DNA from: Cephalotrichum gorgonifer
Lineage: Eukaryota > Ascomycota > Sordariomycetes > Microascales > Microascaceae
Assembly: GCA_900312665.1 (NCBI GenBank)
Contig: ONZQ02000017.1
Coordinates: forward strand, 573,943 to 637,942
Reading direction: 5' to 3'
Length of the DNA stretch: 64,000 bases
The notes beneath the pieces are model-generated. The model ran no database searches, had not been told where the DNA came from, and saw nothing but the letters and a program-made list of their open reading frames with translations. A program made the position numbers and the translations under genes. Below, piece after piece: positions 43,600 through 53,792 of the stretch (its first letter is position 1; each line of letters begins with the position of its first letter).

Positions 43600-45950
43600 T
43601 ATGCCGAGGATTGGTTTAATCCCTCGTGCTTGGCTGGAGCAGTCTACAGGGTATACGTGTGCAATAAATCACTGATGGAAGGTAAAACTAGCTAATGTAG
43701 GCTGTAGGTATTTATATGACGAAATAATGGGAGCTTGCATCTATATGGCTACATGCATTGTAGTACAGTGCGAATGATAAAATAGTGAATCATTCCTTGT
43801 TCTCTCTATCTCTCTATCCCCACGAACCTTTAGATACTATCTAATTAGTAGGGAATGAGGGCTATTTCTAGTTTATTCCCTCTGCAACATAATCGTGTAG
43901 TCCGTTGTTTCAGAAAGATGGTACACTATAGCTCTCGGCATTGGTTTCTCTGGTAACGTTGGAGTTTCTAAACTAACCTTTTATCTGTAGCTCAGAGTTC
44001 ATACGGTGCAGCGTGGCCGCCTGATGCCTGCCTTGCCACCTCCCGTGTAAGTCAGAGAAGTTCACGAGAGGGGCGGGGCATTTCATATAAATGCTGCTTG
44101 AAATCTATGCTATGGCTTCGAGAACAACGCAAGACTTTCTCTAATAGCTGTAGATCACCGTTATTTATACGGGTTACCTTGTCATGTAGATCGACACTGG
44201 CTCGTAGTGCCTATAAACACACACACACACACACACACGCACGGGGTACGCAGTACTTGACATCTCATTGCAGGTGAGGTCAATTGTCCGTCAAAGTTCC
44301 TTATATTTTCCGTTATCAAGAGTGTCCGTGACTCCCTTCAAGCAAACCTTGTGGGTGTAGCTATAAGGGAATCCTGGGAGTCATACTCGCATTCAGATAG
44401 GAGGTAATCACTCAGAAAGGATCCCAGGCTCATAATGAAGGTTGAGCTCATCGCAGGCACAGTTGAGGCGCTAAGAGAAGTTTAGTACACTGGCTAATAT
44501 ATCATATGTCGAACTATATGATTTAACATATACTAAGCTGATCAACGATCTTCCATAGCCAGGGGCTTATAGGGATTGATATGAAATGTAGGTATGCAGA
44601 AGTACATTCTCGGTAGAAAGCTCCAAGAGCTATACACAACTCAGCATACTCGACAATTATTGTACTTCTGATCAGCTGATATACATGAGTTGGAATATAT
44701 GAGGCTGATCAATGATCCTCTGCAGCTAGAGGCCTGTAAGGATTAACATGATGTGTAGGTATGTAGTCTGAAGCTATCGCGAGGGTAACGCAAATGCGCA
44801 TTACCTAGAAAAGGGGGTGCATGCCGAGTACATTTCGCAGAAGTATTACATAATAGATGAGCTGAAAAGCGCACCCGGGTGCGCATCTATTGGGCTCCCA
44901 TAGAGCCAGAACTGTTACCTTGTCAGATGAATTTTCACAGCACTGCATCCCTCAAGTAAGTGAAGACACCTGCTCCTTGGCATATCGTAGTTATCATGAT
45001 GAAGATCGACATATGTCCTTAATATTAGATGTTTTCTATATCCCAGCGACACCCCAACCTGAACAATGTACAGCTGGGCTGTCAGGATACTGGGTCCAGC
45101 ACCAGCACTAGCATCAGAAGCCAAGCACGATATACCACACCTCCCCCACGAGGGCATTTCTGCTCGACGACCCTCCTCTCCATATCTATCTCAACTGCCC
45201 TCCTCTCGACCTTCTACCCACAGCTGTGCCTCTATATAACCTCCCTCCCCAGGCTGCCCCCGGAAATACAGACTCGAGGTCCAGCTCCATCATACGGTCT
45301 ATACACCACCAGAGCTACAGACCTTACAGTTCCTCCCCCTACATAACTTGACAGCCTATATAAAGGAGCGGGTGCTGCTGAAGTCCTCTGGTGCGGCAGC
45401 GGACAGGAACAGTGAAGGAGGACAGGGAGATGGCGAAGAAAAAGCCTGACAGACCGGCAGGTAAGGGCAATGGGAGGGGGAGGCCGAGGGGGAGGCCGAG
45501 GCAGGAGGGACAGGTGGCGGTGGTTGATAAGGTGGCAATACAGGAGGAGGTGAGGAAGAGGGCGGGGTTACAGGCTAGGGGCTAGCAGAAGCCAAGTTTA
45601 TCGACTCCCCAGAAGACAGGGCTTGGGAGGTATGTAGATGTGAAAAGGAGGGGGAACAAGTTGGAGACGGAGGGGCCGTTGTATCCTGCTACTGAGATGG
45701 GAGAGAGCGGTGGATATCACTCCGAACAACCCCCCCCCCCCCCCCCCTTGGCCCCGAGGATGACACTGATGCCAGTGCTGGTGCCCGCACAGAGTGGGAC
45801 GCATAACCTACCTGTATATACCTCTTCGATATTGGTCCTGGATGCAATCTACATGCCGGTACTGTGCAGGATGAAGCTAACGAGGAGGCTGGACACCTGG
45901 GGGGCCGGAGGGTATCCGGAGAACCTCCGGGGAAAATGGAGAGACACCAT
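43600..45950. other. Repeat-rich stretch without genes
   Basis: Contains (AC)11 at 44217-44238, a diverged direct repeat (44535-44599 and 44703-44766), a purine-rich tract (45410-45560) and an 18-base C run at 45730-45747. Frames on either strand here are low-complexity and not supported as genes. Confidence 0.5.
44535..44766. repeat. Diverged direct repeat pair
   Basis: Copies 44535-44599 and 44703-44766 share GCTGATCAA(C/T)GATC, AG(C)CAG/TAGGGGC and ATGTAGGTATG(C/T)AG; most differences are transitions. Confidence 0.7.
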
Positions 45951-46107
45951 AAGATTCTAGGAGAGTTTGGATAAACTCAGAGTCAATTGAACCTCACAGC
46001 AAGGTCCCAGAGAGAATTTGGATAAGGCTGAAGTCAAAATTAAGCCTCACAGTGAGGTCATAGGGAGGCCCCAACTTAATATCGGAAGGAGGGATAAAGG
46101 AAGGGAG

Positions 46108-46331
46108 GAAGTATAAGAAGGGAGAAATCCTCTAACAAAGAGAAGGAAAGGGAGAAGGAAGTTAGCGATTAGTGAAATCAAACCGGCACCTGTAGAGTGC
46201 GCCAGCCATTGGCGCCCGTTCTACTGCCTCCTTGACTCACAGGTAGCTCCCTGTGAGGTACCTTCAAGGTGACACCATACTCACCCTATCACTCCACATC
46301 AGTGGCTTCTTACTTGTGTGTCTGCCGACCA
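46108..46331 (-). repeat. LTR-like dispersed repeat, copy B (inverted)
   Basis: Reverse-complement counterpart of 42920-43135 with several insertions and many single-base differences. Ends near TGTGGTCGGCAGACACACAAG on the minus strand, which could be an LTR-type TG end. No retroelement coding lies between the copies. Confidence 0.75.
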
Positions 46332-46744
46332 CCACATGCATGCATGACAGAGGAATAGAGATATAACTTAAAGTTGAGATTTTCTGTATTAAGCGCCATC
46401 TGTCTCCTCCGATAATGGATTTTCTGCCTTGGGGAATCATCCCAAGGGTGGCTGAGCCCTGCTGATAGAGGCCCATAGGAACTAAGGATGCAGGGGTAAG
46501 CCGTTGCCAAAGTCGACACATCCCACCACCAGCCGCTCCAGCCACCACGCACGACGGCGGCCGCAGCCTTGAACCAAATTTCAAGTCCAACATCGGCCTC
46601 AATAGGCCTGAATTACCATCTTTCCAGCTGCATTGAGAAGGGTCACATGCGCGGCTGCCGTGCTACACTTCACTCACTTAGTGTACACTTTACGGCTATC
46701 TCCCAGAAACCACACAAAGTATACAATTATTAAGTGACTCTTTG

Positions 46745-46885
46745 TCAGTCGGAGAGATTTATTAATAGTCGGAGATATATGTTCATAGTCGGAGAGATTT
46801 TTAATGGTCGGAGAGATTTTTGTTAATAGTCGAAGACATACTTGTTAATTGTCGGAGACATTTGTTAGTCGGAACCATTTGTCAG
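46745..46885. repeat. Tandem repeat, core AGTCGGAGAGATTT
   Basis: Six to seven units of about 22 bases: AGTCGGAGAGATTTATTAAT, AGTCGGAGATATATGTTCAT and variants, ending AGTCGGAACCATTTG. Confidence 0.85.
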
Positions 46886-47522
46886 GTGAAGCCATTTATC
46901 AGCGGAGAGTAAGAAAACCTCTTCTTGGGAGGCCAAAAGAATAATCATCCGGCTGAGCTCGGCTGATCATGCAGTGACCTGGAAGTGTGGTGTTCAATCA
47001 AGAAATGATGCTGGAAGACAGTGTTGTCACGGCCCGATCCCTTGTATCCTATATGGGATTCTCCGCATGTTCTTACGAACTGCCCCGACCTTCTAGGAGA
47101 GGTGTCACACTTCGGAGGCGCGCGAACGCCAGGCGTATGATGTACCTGGGCTGGGCACGGTGTTCCTTGTTTATACGTGGAGCGCCCATACGTGGTTTGC
47201 GGACTACTTAAACCCACAGTCACTCCCATACCCTCAGCTTTCTATTCATTCCTAGAGAGTAGTCAGTCCAAGTAATTATCCAGGATACCTTTGAAGAGCT
47301 CTCATCTACGAAGACACTTCACCAATACCACTGCGATCGAGGATACTTTTCAGTAACCTGGCGCTTATTTCAAACCGGAATCCCGATCTTACTTCACAGC
47401 TAGACCACGTTGCGATCGGATCGTAACAAGTGTGTCTGTCCCACAGATACGATCATCATCTGTCTCCCATCTCCGTTCACTATCCCTACTTCCCAATCCC
47501 ACGCCCACGTCGGTTCGGCATT
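46886..47522. other. Intergenic before the GST remnant
   Basis: About 640 bases; the last part, CT-rich with TCACTATCCC just before the ATG at 47523, is probably the old GST promoter and leader. Confidence 0.4.
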
Positions 47523-48178
47523 ATGTCTCTCAAGACGATCACTCTCTGGGGCCATGACAGCGGCCCCAACGCCTGGAAGGTGGCCATGATCCTCGAGGAG
47601 CTCAACGTGCCTTATACGCACAAGATCATCGATTTCCCGGACATGAAGAAGGAACCGTACGAGTCCATCAACCCCAACGGGCGTGTGCCTGAAATTGAGG
47701 ACCCGAACACGGGCACCACGCTGTGGGAGTCGGACGCGATCATCGAATACCTGATCGGAACATACGATAAGCAACACAACATCAGCTTCGCCCCAGGCTC
47801 GAAAGAGTACTACGAGGCGAAGCAGTGGCTGTACTACCAGGTATCCGGCCAAGGCCCGTACTTCGGGCAGGCTGTATGGTTCACCCTCTACCACCCCGAG
47901 AAGCTCCCCGGCGTTGTCGACCGCTACGTCAATGAGATCCGTCGCGTCTCCGGCATCCTTGACCGCGCCCTATAGGGGAAGGATTTCCTCTTGGCGGCAA
48001 GTTTAGCTATGCTGATGCGGCCTTTATTACCTGGTACGCCATCATGCTTTTGTTCAAGGCTAGGTTCAGCCTCGAGACGGACTTCCCCACCCTCCATGCC
48101 TGGTTGGAGCGCATCAGGGCCCGACCGGCCATTGCCAAAATCCTCCAGGATAGGGATGCGGCTATGAAGGCTCAGTAA
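47523..48178 (+). pseudogene. Glutathione S-transferase (Ure2/GstA-type) with stop and frameshift
   Basis: From ATG 47523 the frame encodes a complete thioredoxin-like N-terminal domain (T-L-W-G-H-D-S-G-P-N-A-W-K-V, N-P-N-G-R-V-P-E-I, L-W-E-S-D-A-I-I-E-Y-L) and the start of the helical domain (W-L-Y-Y-Q-V-S-G-Q-G-P-Y-F-G-Q). At 47973-47975 a TAG stops it. Beyond it, and one base out of frame, L-G-G-K-F-S-Y-A-D-A-A-F, H-A-W-L-E-R-I-R-A-R-P-A-I and a TAA at 48176-48178 complete the usual GST C-terminus. So a nonsense change (probably CAG to TAG) and a one-base deletion within about 20 bases break an otherwise well-preserved gene. The rest shows no decay, so the damage is recent or an assembly error. 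Confidence 0.85.
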
Positions 48179-48393
48179 AAGCGGGTTGGAAGTCAAGGGA
48201 ATTTGTTTGGCGAGATATAGTGTGCTGCTAGGTCTGAGATGGAGTATCAATATAGTGTCAACGAAATAAATCAATCTACGGAACTCAAGTAGGAAAGAGT
48301 GACGATGTTGCATTGAGTTTGGATCTTAAGGGTCACTACGTAGCTAGGAACTGAGTGGTGGATTGGAGTTGCACGTGACATGAAGTCGGAATG

Positions 48394-48506
48394 GGACCGG
48401 CAGGTGTGCTGGCTGCCAACAAAATCTCCATCGTGCCAAAATGATTGTATACATGACCTATGGAGCGTATAAATCCATGGTGGCAGCCGGGCACACCTGC
48501 CGGTCC
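48394..48506. repeat. Imperfect inverted repeat (hairpin)
   Basis: Arms GGACCGGCAGGTGTGC..GGCTGCCA (48394-48418) and TGGCAGCC..GCACACCTGCCGGTCC (48481-48506) pair over 24 positions around a 62-base loop. Size and shape would fit a very small MITE, but no target duplication was found. Confidence 0.75.
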
Positions 48507-49278
48507 GTTCCGCTCCCACCAGCATACGTATTGGAACCACCTTGCCACTCCCGAGAACGACGATGTTCGAAGCGAGGGGAGGGGCTAACACTTATGTGGG
48601 GCAGGGAGGAGTTTGGGGCAGGATCCACCAGGGTACCACTCTTTCCAGCTAGAGCGTCAACCCCGTGAAGTCGCAGCCGGACTCTTGTACGACCAGCAGG
48701 ATCTGAACATCCTGTAGATTTAACCCTAGGCTCTGCTGCCAGGTCTACGACCCGAAAGAACAAGTCTGTCGTTACTAAAGTACTAAGAGCTCAATATACC
48801 TGGCTTTTCTTGACTGAATGATGCTTATGCCTTGATTTATGAGGCTAACTCACTCACTGACAATTTTAACTATCCGAAGCCGAAAACCGGCTGAGAGCAG
48901 CGACCAGGCGCGGTCACACTGTCATAATATTACAACAGACTCAAGCGAGAATGGGAGAATGAAAGCGATATCGATATAATGTATGTACAAAAGTGAATAT
49001 TTCCCTCGCACTCGACGGCTACCAAGAAACCTAGCCATCCCATCGAACGGTGGTCAGTGTTGAACTGCCCCCGATACATTCAGCCATGTTGAAGTAGCAG
49101 TGTGCAAGGTTGCATAAACTAAAATGAGCCTCCTTCAAATCAAATCGAACCGATTGGCCAGTCCTAGCACCATGCATCTCTGATGAGATCGGCTCGAATT
49201 GAGCCATGGGACAGTTTGGTTGGAATCGAACGAGAGCACAGGGCTCGAAGCCTTGTAAGCTATCCGATCAAGCCATGG
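48507..49278. other. Intergenic, no gene seen
   Basis: About 770 bases; 3' flank of the GH32 gene, no supported feature. Confidence 0.4.
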
Positions 49279-50871
49279 CTAGGCTGCAAAGGCAGCATAA
49301 GAGAATGAATCCAATGTCAGCTTTCCGGAATCTGTCACAGCCTCGATGCCTTCTGCGCCTTGATTTGGATAGATCAGCGCTGATAACACTGCAGCTCCGT
49401 CGTTGATGAAGATCTCAACTGAGTTCCAATCAACGTAAATTGCCAGCTTGATCGTGTTTCCACCTGCGGGATTCACAGCAGTCCGTATTGTATCCCAAAC
49501 CTTCTTCGGGTCTGTTGGCAAAGTATCCGAAGCGGTGCCATCCGAGTCCCTCACCAAAAATGTCTGTGCATTAGCGAAGCTGTAACCGACCGTGGTAAAA
49601 TAATTTCCGTTGGACTTGATGCGAAACCGGACCTCGTTTCCATCATCGCCATTGGCCTTGGAGACTATTGCTTTAATGACATATGCACCTCCGGCGAGAT
49701 TAGCAGGAAGGGATGCCGTTACCGGGTCTTTTGTGATGGTCGTTTCGGTAACGGAGACGGGGTTGGCGAATTTGGCATCTAACCCTGCAATTGGAACGCT
49801 GGCCAATATAGGTGTCCCATTGATCATCCGGTATTTGAACTCCCGCACTATACTCTGCTGCCCTTCAAAGTTACCATAGTAGGGCAGCCTGGCAGCGTAT
49901 TCCCAATTATTCATCCAGCCAATGGCATAGCGGCTGCCGAATTTGTCGTTGGGATTTTCCCAGCTAACAGTGGCGTAGAAGTCCGGCCCTTCATCCATCC
50001 ACTGTGGAGAGCTGGCTGTGGCTATAAACTTGGTGCCGTCCCATGTTCCACTCCAGTACACCGTGCCCGTCGTCTTTCCGTGAAGGTACCCATTGGCGCC
50101 GGCAGCAAGTATCCAGGTCCGCTTAGCGCTGTCGCCGTCAAGGTCGATCTGATATACATCTGGGCACTCGAGGAGACCCAAGTCGATAGCAGGGACAAAA
50201 TCTGACATATATTTCCAAGTTTTGAGATCCGCCGATGTATAGAAACCAATCCTGCTTCCTTCTGCCATCGCTGCGACCCAATGCCCCGCTTTGTCGTCCC
50301 GGAAGACTTTGGGGTCTCGAAACGCTGGTTTAGCAGAAGGATTCGGGTTTGGCATGACAGGATTGCCGTTAAACGCAGTAAAGCTTTGCCCAGAGTCGGT
50401 CGAATAAAAAAGGGACGACTGCTGAATACCGTCTGCCATTTGAGTTACCAGTGCAATCACGGCATTCTCGCCAAAGCCAGCTGTGTTAGCGGTATCAACC
50501 ACAGCACTGCCGGATTCGATGTCGCCCAGGTTTACACCGGTACCAGGGTTGGGTTGGTATTTCCGAATGGCTACACCGTTACCAGTCCAATCCACCATGT
50601 TGGTGCTGGTAACATGGTACCATTCTGTTCCGCCTGTGCCAGGGTCTGAGCTGACCCAGTCGGAGTTCCAGAGGTAGTAGAGATGCCATTGGCCTCCTTG
50701 GAAAAAAGGGCGCTGGGGGTCATTCATCCATTTCTCTTTGGGAGTGAGATGGTAGCTCGGTCGCGTCTGGCCGGCGGCGAGGGGGATCATCCTGGCCAGC
50801 AGGCAGAACGATAAGAGTAGAAAAGAGCGGGAAGAAGGCGCCTTCAGCGCAGAGATGAGGAAACTCGCCAT
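49279..50871 (-). CDS. Secreted GH32 enzyme, levanase/fructan hydrolase-like
   Basis: A 530-aa intronless minus-strand frame from ATG 50871 (the open frame reaches 51003, but the added part lacks support). The signal peptide includes FLLLSFCLLARMIPLAAG. GH32 marks: W-M-N-D-P-Q with nucleophile D51, G-D-I-E-S-G-S-A, F-R-D-P-K-V-F with D186, and L-E-C-P-D-V-Y with acid/base E235. The W-M-N-D-P-Q-R-P form plus G-G-Q-W-H-x-Y-Y-L-W-N points to the levanase-type branch rather than plain invertase. The C-terminal beta-sandwich (V-D-W-N-S-V-E-I-F-I-N-D-G) is complete. It probably cleaves fructans or sucrose outside the cell. It is divergent from the exo-inulinase gene 2.9 kb away, so shared control by an InuR/AmyR-type regulator is possible, though no convincing site was found. 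Confidence 0.9.
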   Translation of the reverse strand: MASFLISALKAPSSRSFLLLSFCLLARMIPLAAGQTRPSYHLTPKEKWMNDPQRPFFQGGQWHLYYLWNSDWVSSDPGTGGTEWYHVTSTNMVDWTGNGVAIRKYQPNPGTGVNLGDIESGSAVVDTANTAGFGENAVIALVTQMADGIQQSSLFYSTDSGQSFTAFNGNPVMPNPNPSAKPAFRDPKVFRDDKAGHWVAAMAEGSRIGFYTSADLKTWKYMSDFVPAIDLGLLECPDVYQIDLDGDSAKRTWILAAGANGYLHGKTTGTVYWSGTWDGTKFIATASSPQWMDEGPDFYATVSWENPNDKFGSRYAIGWMNNWEYAARLPYYGNFEGQQSIVREFKYRMINGTPILASVPIAGLDAKFANPVSVTETTITKDPVTASLPANLAGGAYVIKAIVSKANGDDGNEVRFRIKSNGNYFTTVGYSFANAQTFLVRDSDGTASDTLPTDPKKVWDTIRTAVNPAGGNTIKLAIYVDWNSVEIFINDGAAVLSALIYPNQGAEGIEAVTDSGKLTLDSFSYAAFAA

Positions 50872-52028
50872 TGTAATTGAACGATCATCAATGCGAAACG
50901 ACTGCTGTAGCTGGAACCAGCCCTGTGCTGGAGTCGATTGATAAAGAAATAAAGAAACAACTGGGAACAATAAGGCACATTCCAGCTTCGGGAAACTCAA
51001 CATTTATAGAATATCGTTCAATGCTTTACCATGAGTTTCTCTCTAGGGAAATTGTAGGGGCATTCTCCTTCATAAACCTAACCTGATCGGTGTATTGTTG
51101 GCAATTGCACCCCGCACGACTGACCTGCAGGTGGACGTGGGACCTTCGGGCAGATCTTGGAGTCATCTGCCGATCATTGACTGATCATCCCCCGCCCCGG
51201 ACACGATCCCCGACGCACGCTGCATTTCTATGCAAAACACAGGGCCGAGCCACAATCTTCTAGGGCAAGATGCGGAAGGTAGTCAAGACAACCGGATACA
51301 GAATGAACACTAGGATCTCAGCAAATGGGACAAAAATATGACAACCTCTTTTACCGCAGCCTCTCAAATTTGTATTTCGGTTAAGGCGGAGGAGCTGTGG
51401 GTAGATAGAGCAGAGGAACTCTGGAGTCGTCGTTTGACCAAGCTTGTCGCCAGTTATGGCTAGTCAAACTTAGCTAGCCCTCGGGCAGAAACGACAGACC
51501 TATCCGCCAGAGGACGCTACGGCTAGGCTCCTCACTAGGTATCGTCCACGCACTTGGTGTCCTTGCTACTCGAACCTAACTCGAACTATGTAAGTGCCGG
51601 AGCCACTGCCGGACCAGCCAGCCCGCGGGAGGCACAAGTCATCCCGCGAGAGACAGAAGTCAGCCCGCGAGAGACAGAAGTCAGTCCGCGGGAGGCACAG
51701 GTCAGCCCGCGGGAGGATCGCAATGCTCGAGTAGCGATGCGTAGTATTTCGTCGACTCCTCATTTCGGCAGGAGCCTGGGTGCCTTCCAAGTTCGAAAGG
51801 CAGCGAATATAATTTCGTAAAGAAGATCACAGTGTACCAAGAAAATTGCATTGCGGGGTGGCTAATGATTCACATTCCTGATTTGTCCACGCGTTATTAT
51901 TGGAGCCCGCATTACTCCAAGGTTGCAGTGTGGAGTGCATATGCGTGCTCTCGTCCCGACAAGGGGATAGGGTAGATGGGACGCTTCCTCCCATGCTTCT
52001 GGATGGGTACCCTATTACCCACCTACCC
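50872..52028. other. Divergent intergenic region, left part
   Basis: Promoter region of the levanase-like gene plus a 21-bp minisatellite (51622-51716). A ~28-bp direct repeat, GCTTCC(T)CCCATGCTTCT then GATGGGTACC, lies at 51983-52011 and again at 52308-52335, bracketing the repeat copy between them. Confidence 0.6.
51622..51716. repeat. 21-bp minisatellite, 4.5 units
   Basis: Units CCCGCG(A/G)GA then G(A/G)CA(C/G)A and AGTCAG at 51622, 51643, 51664, 51685 and a partial one at 51706. Confidence 0.9.
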
Positions 52029-52308
52029 CACATGATATTTACCGAGTACTACCTTCCCCTCACTATCCACTCCACACCGCCAAGAGCGACATTCGCAGGG
52101 TTCGCGGGCCCCGCAACTACCTCCGCGAAATTATTACCAGGGTCAGGCAACCCAACCCCACTTGGCTCACCCCACTGTTTGTGGAGAGTGACAAACAAAG
52201 ATTATTTCCTTCGCCTGACAGCTCTGCCTGCAAGATCGGAGGGTGGGGAGCATTCTGCCCCGCTCTGCTAGCGGGGGTTGGAGACCCGAAATCAAGCTAA
52301 CATCGGTG
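52029..52308 (+). repeat. ~280-bp dispersed repeat, copy A
   Basis: Runs from CATGATATTTACCGAGTACT to GACCCGAAATCAAGCTAAC. Its reverse complement, about 93-95% alike by eye, is at 56036-56315. The copies flank the exo-inulinase gene. A GGTTCGCGGGCC stretch slightly resembles a tRNA B box, so a SINE origin is conceivable but weak. Confidence 0.85.
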
Positions 52309-53792
52309 CTTCCCCCATGCTTCTAGATGGGTACCAAATTTGCGGGGGCACTGCGGGGTTCTAAAGCCGCCCCACAGCGTGCGCCATAGTTCACCGTTCA
52401 TGTGTCACATGGCAGTTTCTAGCCCCTACCATCTTGACCTTTAATTTCGAGCTGCACTTATCACTTAGCTCGGGTAAGAAAATTCGTATTCTATGTACGA
52501 GGTATGTAGAAGACCAAGGTTCGGGCAGGTCTATCTGCTATCGCACCCTATAATTTTATCCTTGTCATCGAGAGAGTACCGCACCCCCCCCGACTGATAC
52601 TGCGGTTTAACCCCCTGCTCCTTTGTTCATCTACGCTAGCTAGGTTCTCTGGCTCGACAGAACACCTTGTGGACCCGCCCGAACATATATAATAACCTCG
52701 TACGCACGTGATGAGATCCGCCACCATATTGCCTATTCTCAGCCTCGAAGTCCGCGGCCGGCCTCGATCGTCGCTTTTGGGCCACTCGCCCTTGGCCAGT
52801 CTATGTATAGCCCACGATGAAGGCCAAGAGTCTCAGTGCATGTCCTTGGCCTCCTTTCCGTACTTATCCACTCGAAACTACTCCTTTAACGGCAGGTGTT
52901 GTTCTGAACGCGTAATTCTCTGTTACAACCGTCGCACTACCTCGGTTACTTTATTGAGTTCATCGGGGTCGAGAATCTTAACGACCAGGCCAACGTATCA
53001 CTGTACTTCTGCTCTGTATATTGGATGCCAATTATTCCCCCCACTGGTAGACAGGGGCTAATCACATCACTTACAAGGATGTACATGCACGTTTGGTTCC
53101 TTGCTCAAGCGAGGGAATGTCGTAGCAACGGCGAATGCAGCAGGAAAGGGGAACCCGGGCGTAAGTACAGAATGCACCAAGAACAGAATGCACCAAGAAC
53201 AGAAATAGATCGCCGTAAGCGGAGTTCTAGAATGCCGCCCGAACGATGCTTGCAGGGTTTTATATCCTTCTCGAAGCTCGAGAGAGGGGCAGGGCGCAGG
53301 ACCCTCTTTCCGCTAAGCCTGCCCACTGCGGGGAGCGGGGTTGGCTAATGTACTCAGCACTGCAACCTACCCTGCACACCACTGATATGTGGCTCTGGCG
53401 CAATAATACACGTTGGCCAGTCGTTCCCGTACGAGTTGGGAACGTTGCGGGCGTCAAGAACCCTTATTGCTCGTCGTGTTTCCAAGCTCTCTCGAGCTTC
53501 GCGCTTGTGCGAGTGGGGCTACTCGGTGTGTCCCCCTTCCCTTTGCCCCACCTTCCAGCCGTCGTCCTTACCCTCTATCCCGAATCTCCACTGCAGTCCG
53601 GTGAACCATCATAATTGCTCGGCTAACATATGGTCATAGCTGCGCATACAATGAAAAATCTATAAATTTACCATGAAGCTCTCCCCATAAAGCGTCAGTA
53701 ACTACTCCGATCCTCAGTCGATTCCATAATCCTCCTCCTCCAGACTGCCTCTGCCGTCCGTCACTGTCCTTCTCTAGTCTTCGTCCGCTTTA
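52309..53792. other. Upstream region of the exo-inulinase gene
   Basis: About 1.5 kb with short unsupported frames. A 16-base tandem duplication, CAGAATGCACCAAGAA, lies near 53168-53200. The last ~150 bases are CT-rich, as is usual before fungal start codons. Confidence 0.4.

Noticed and set aside
44217..44238. (AC)11 as part of a CRISPR-like or regulatory array
   Set aside because: Plain dinucleotide microsatellite; no CRISPR array is present anywhere in the window.
50872..53792. InuR/AmyR-type CGG-N8-CGG sites between the GH32 genes
   Set aside because: A scan by eye found no convincing pair; CreA-like short motifs are too frequent to report.
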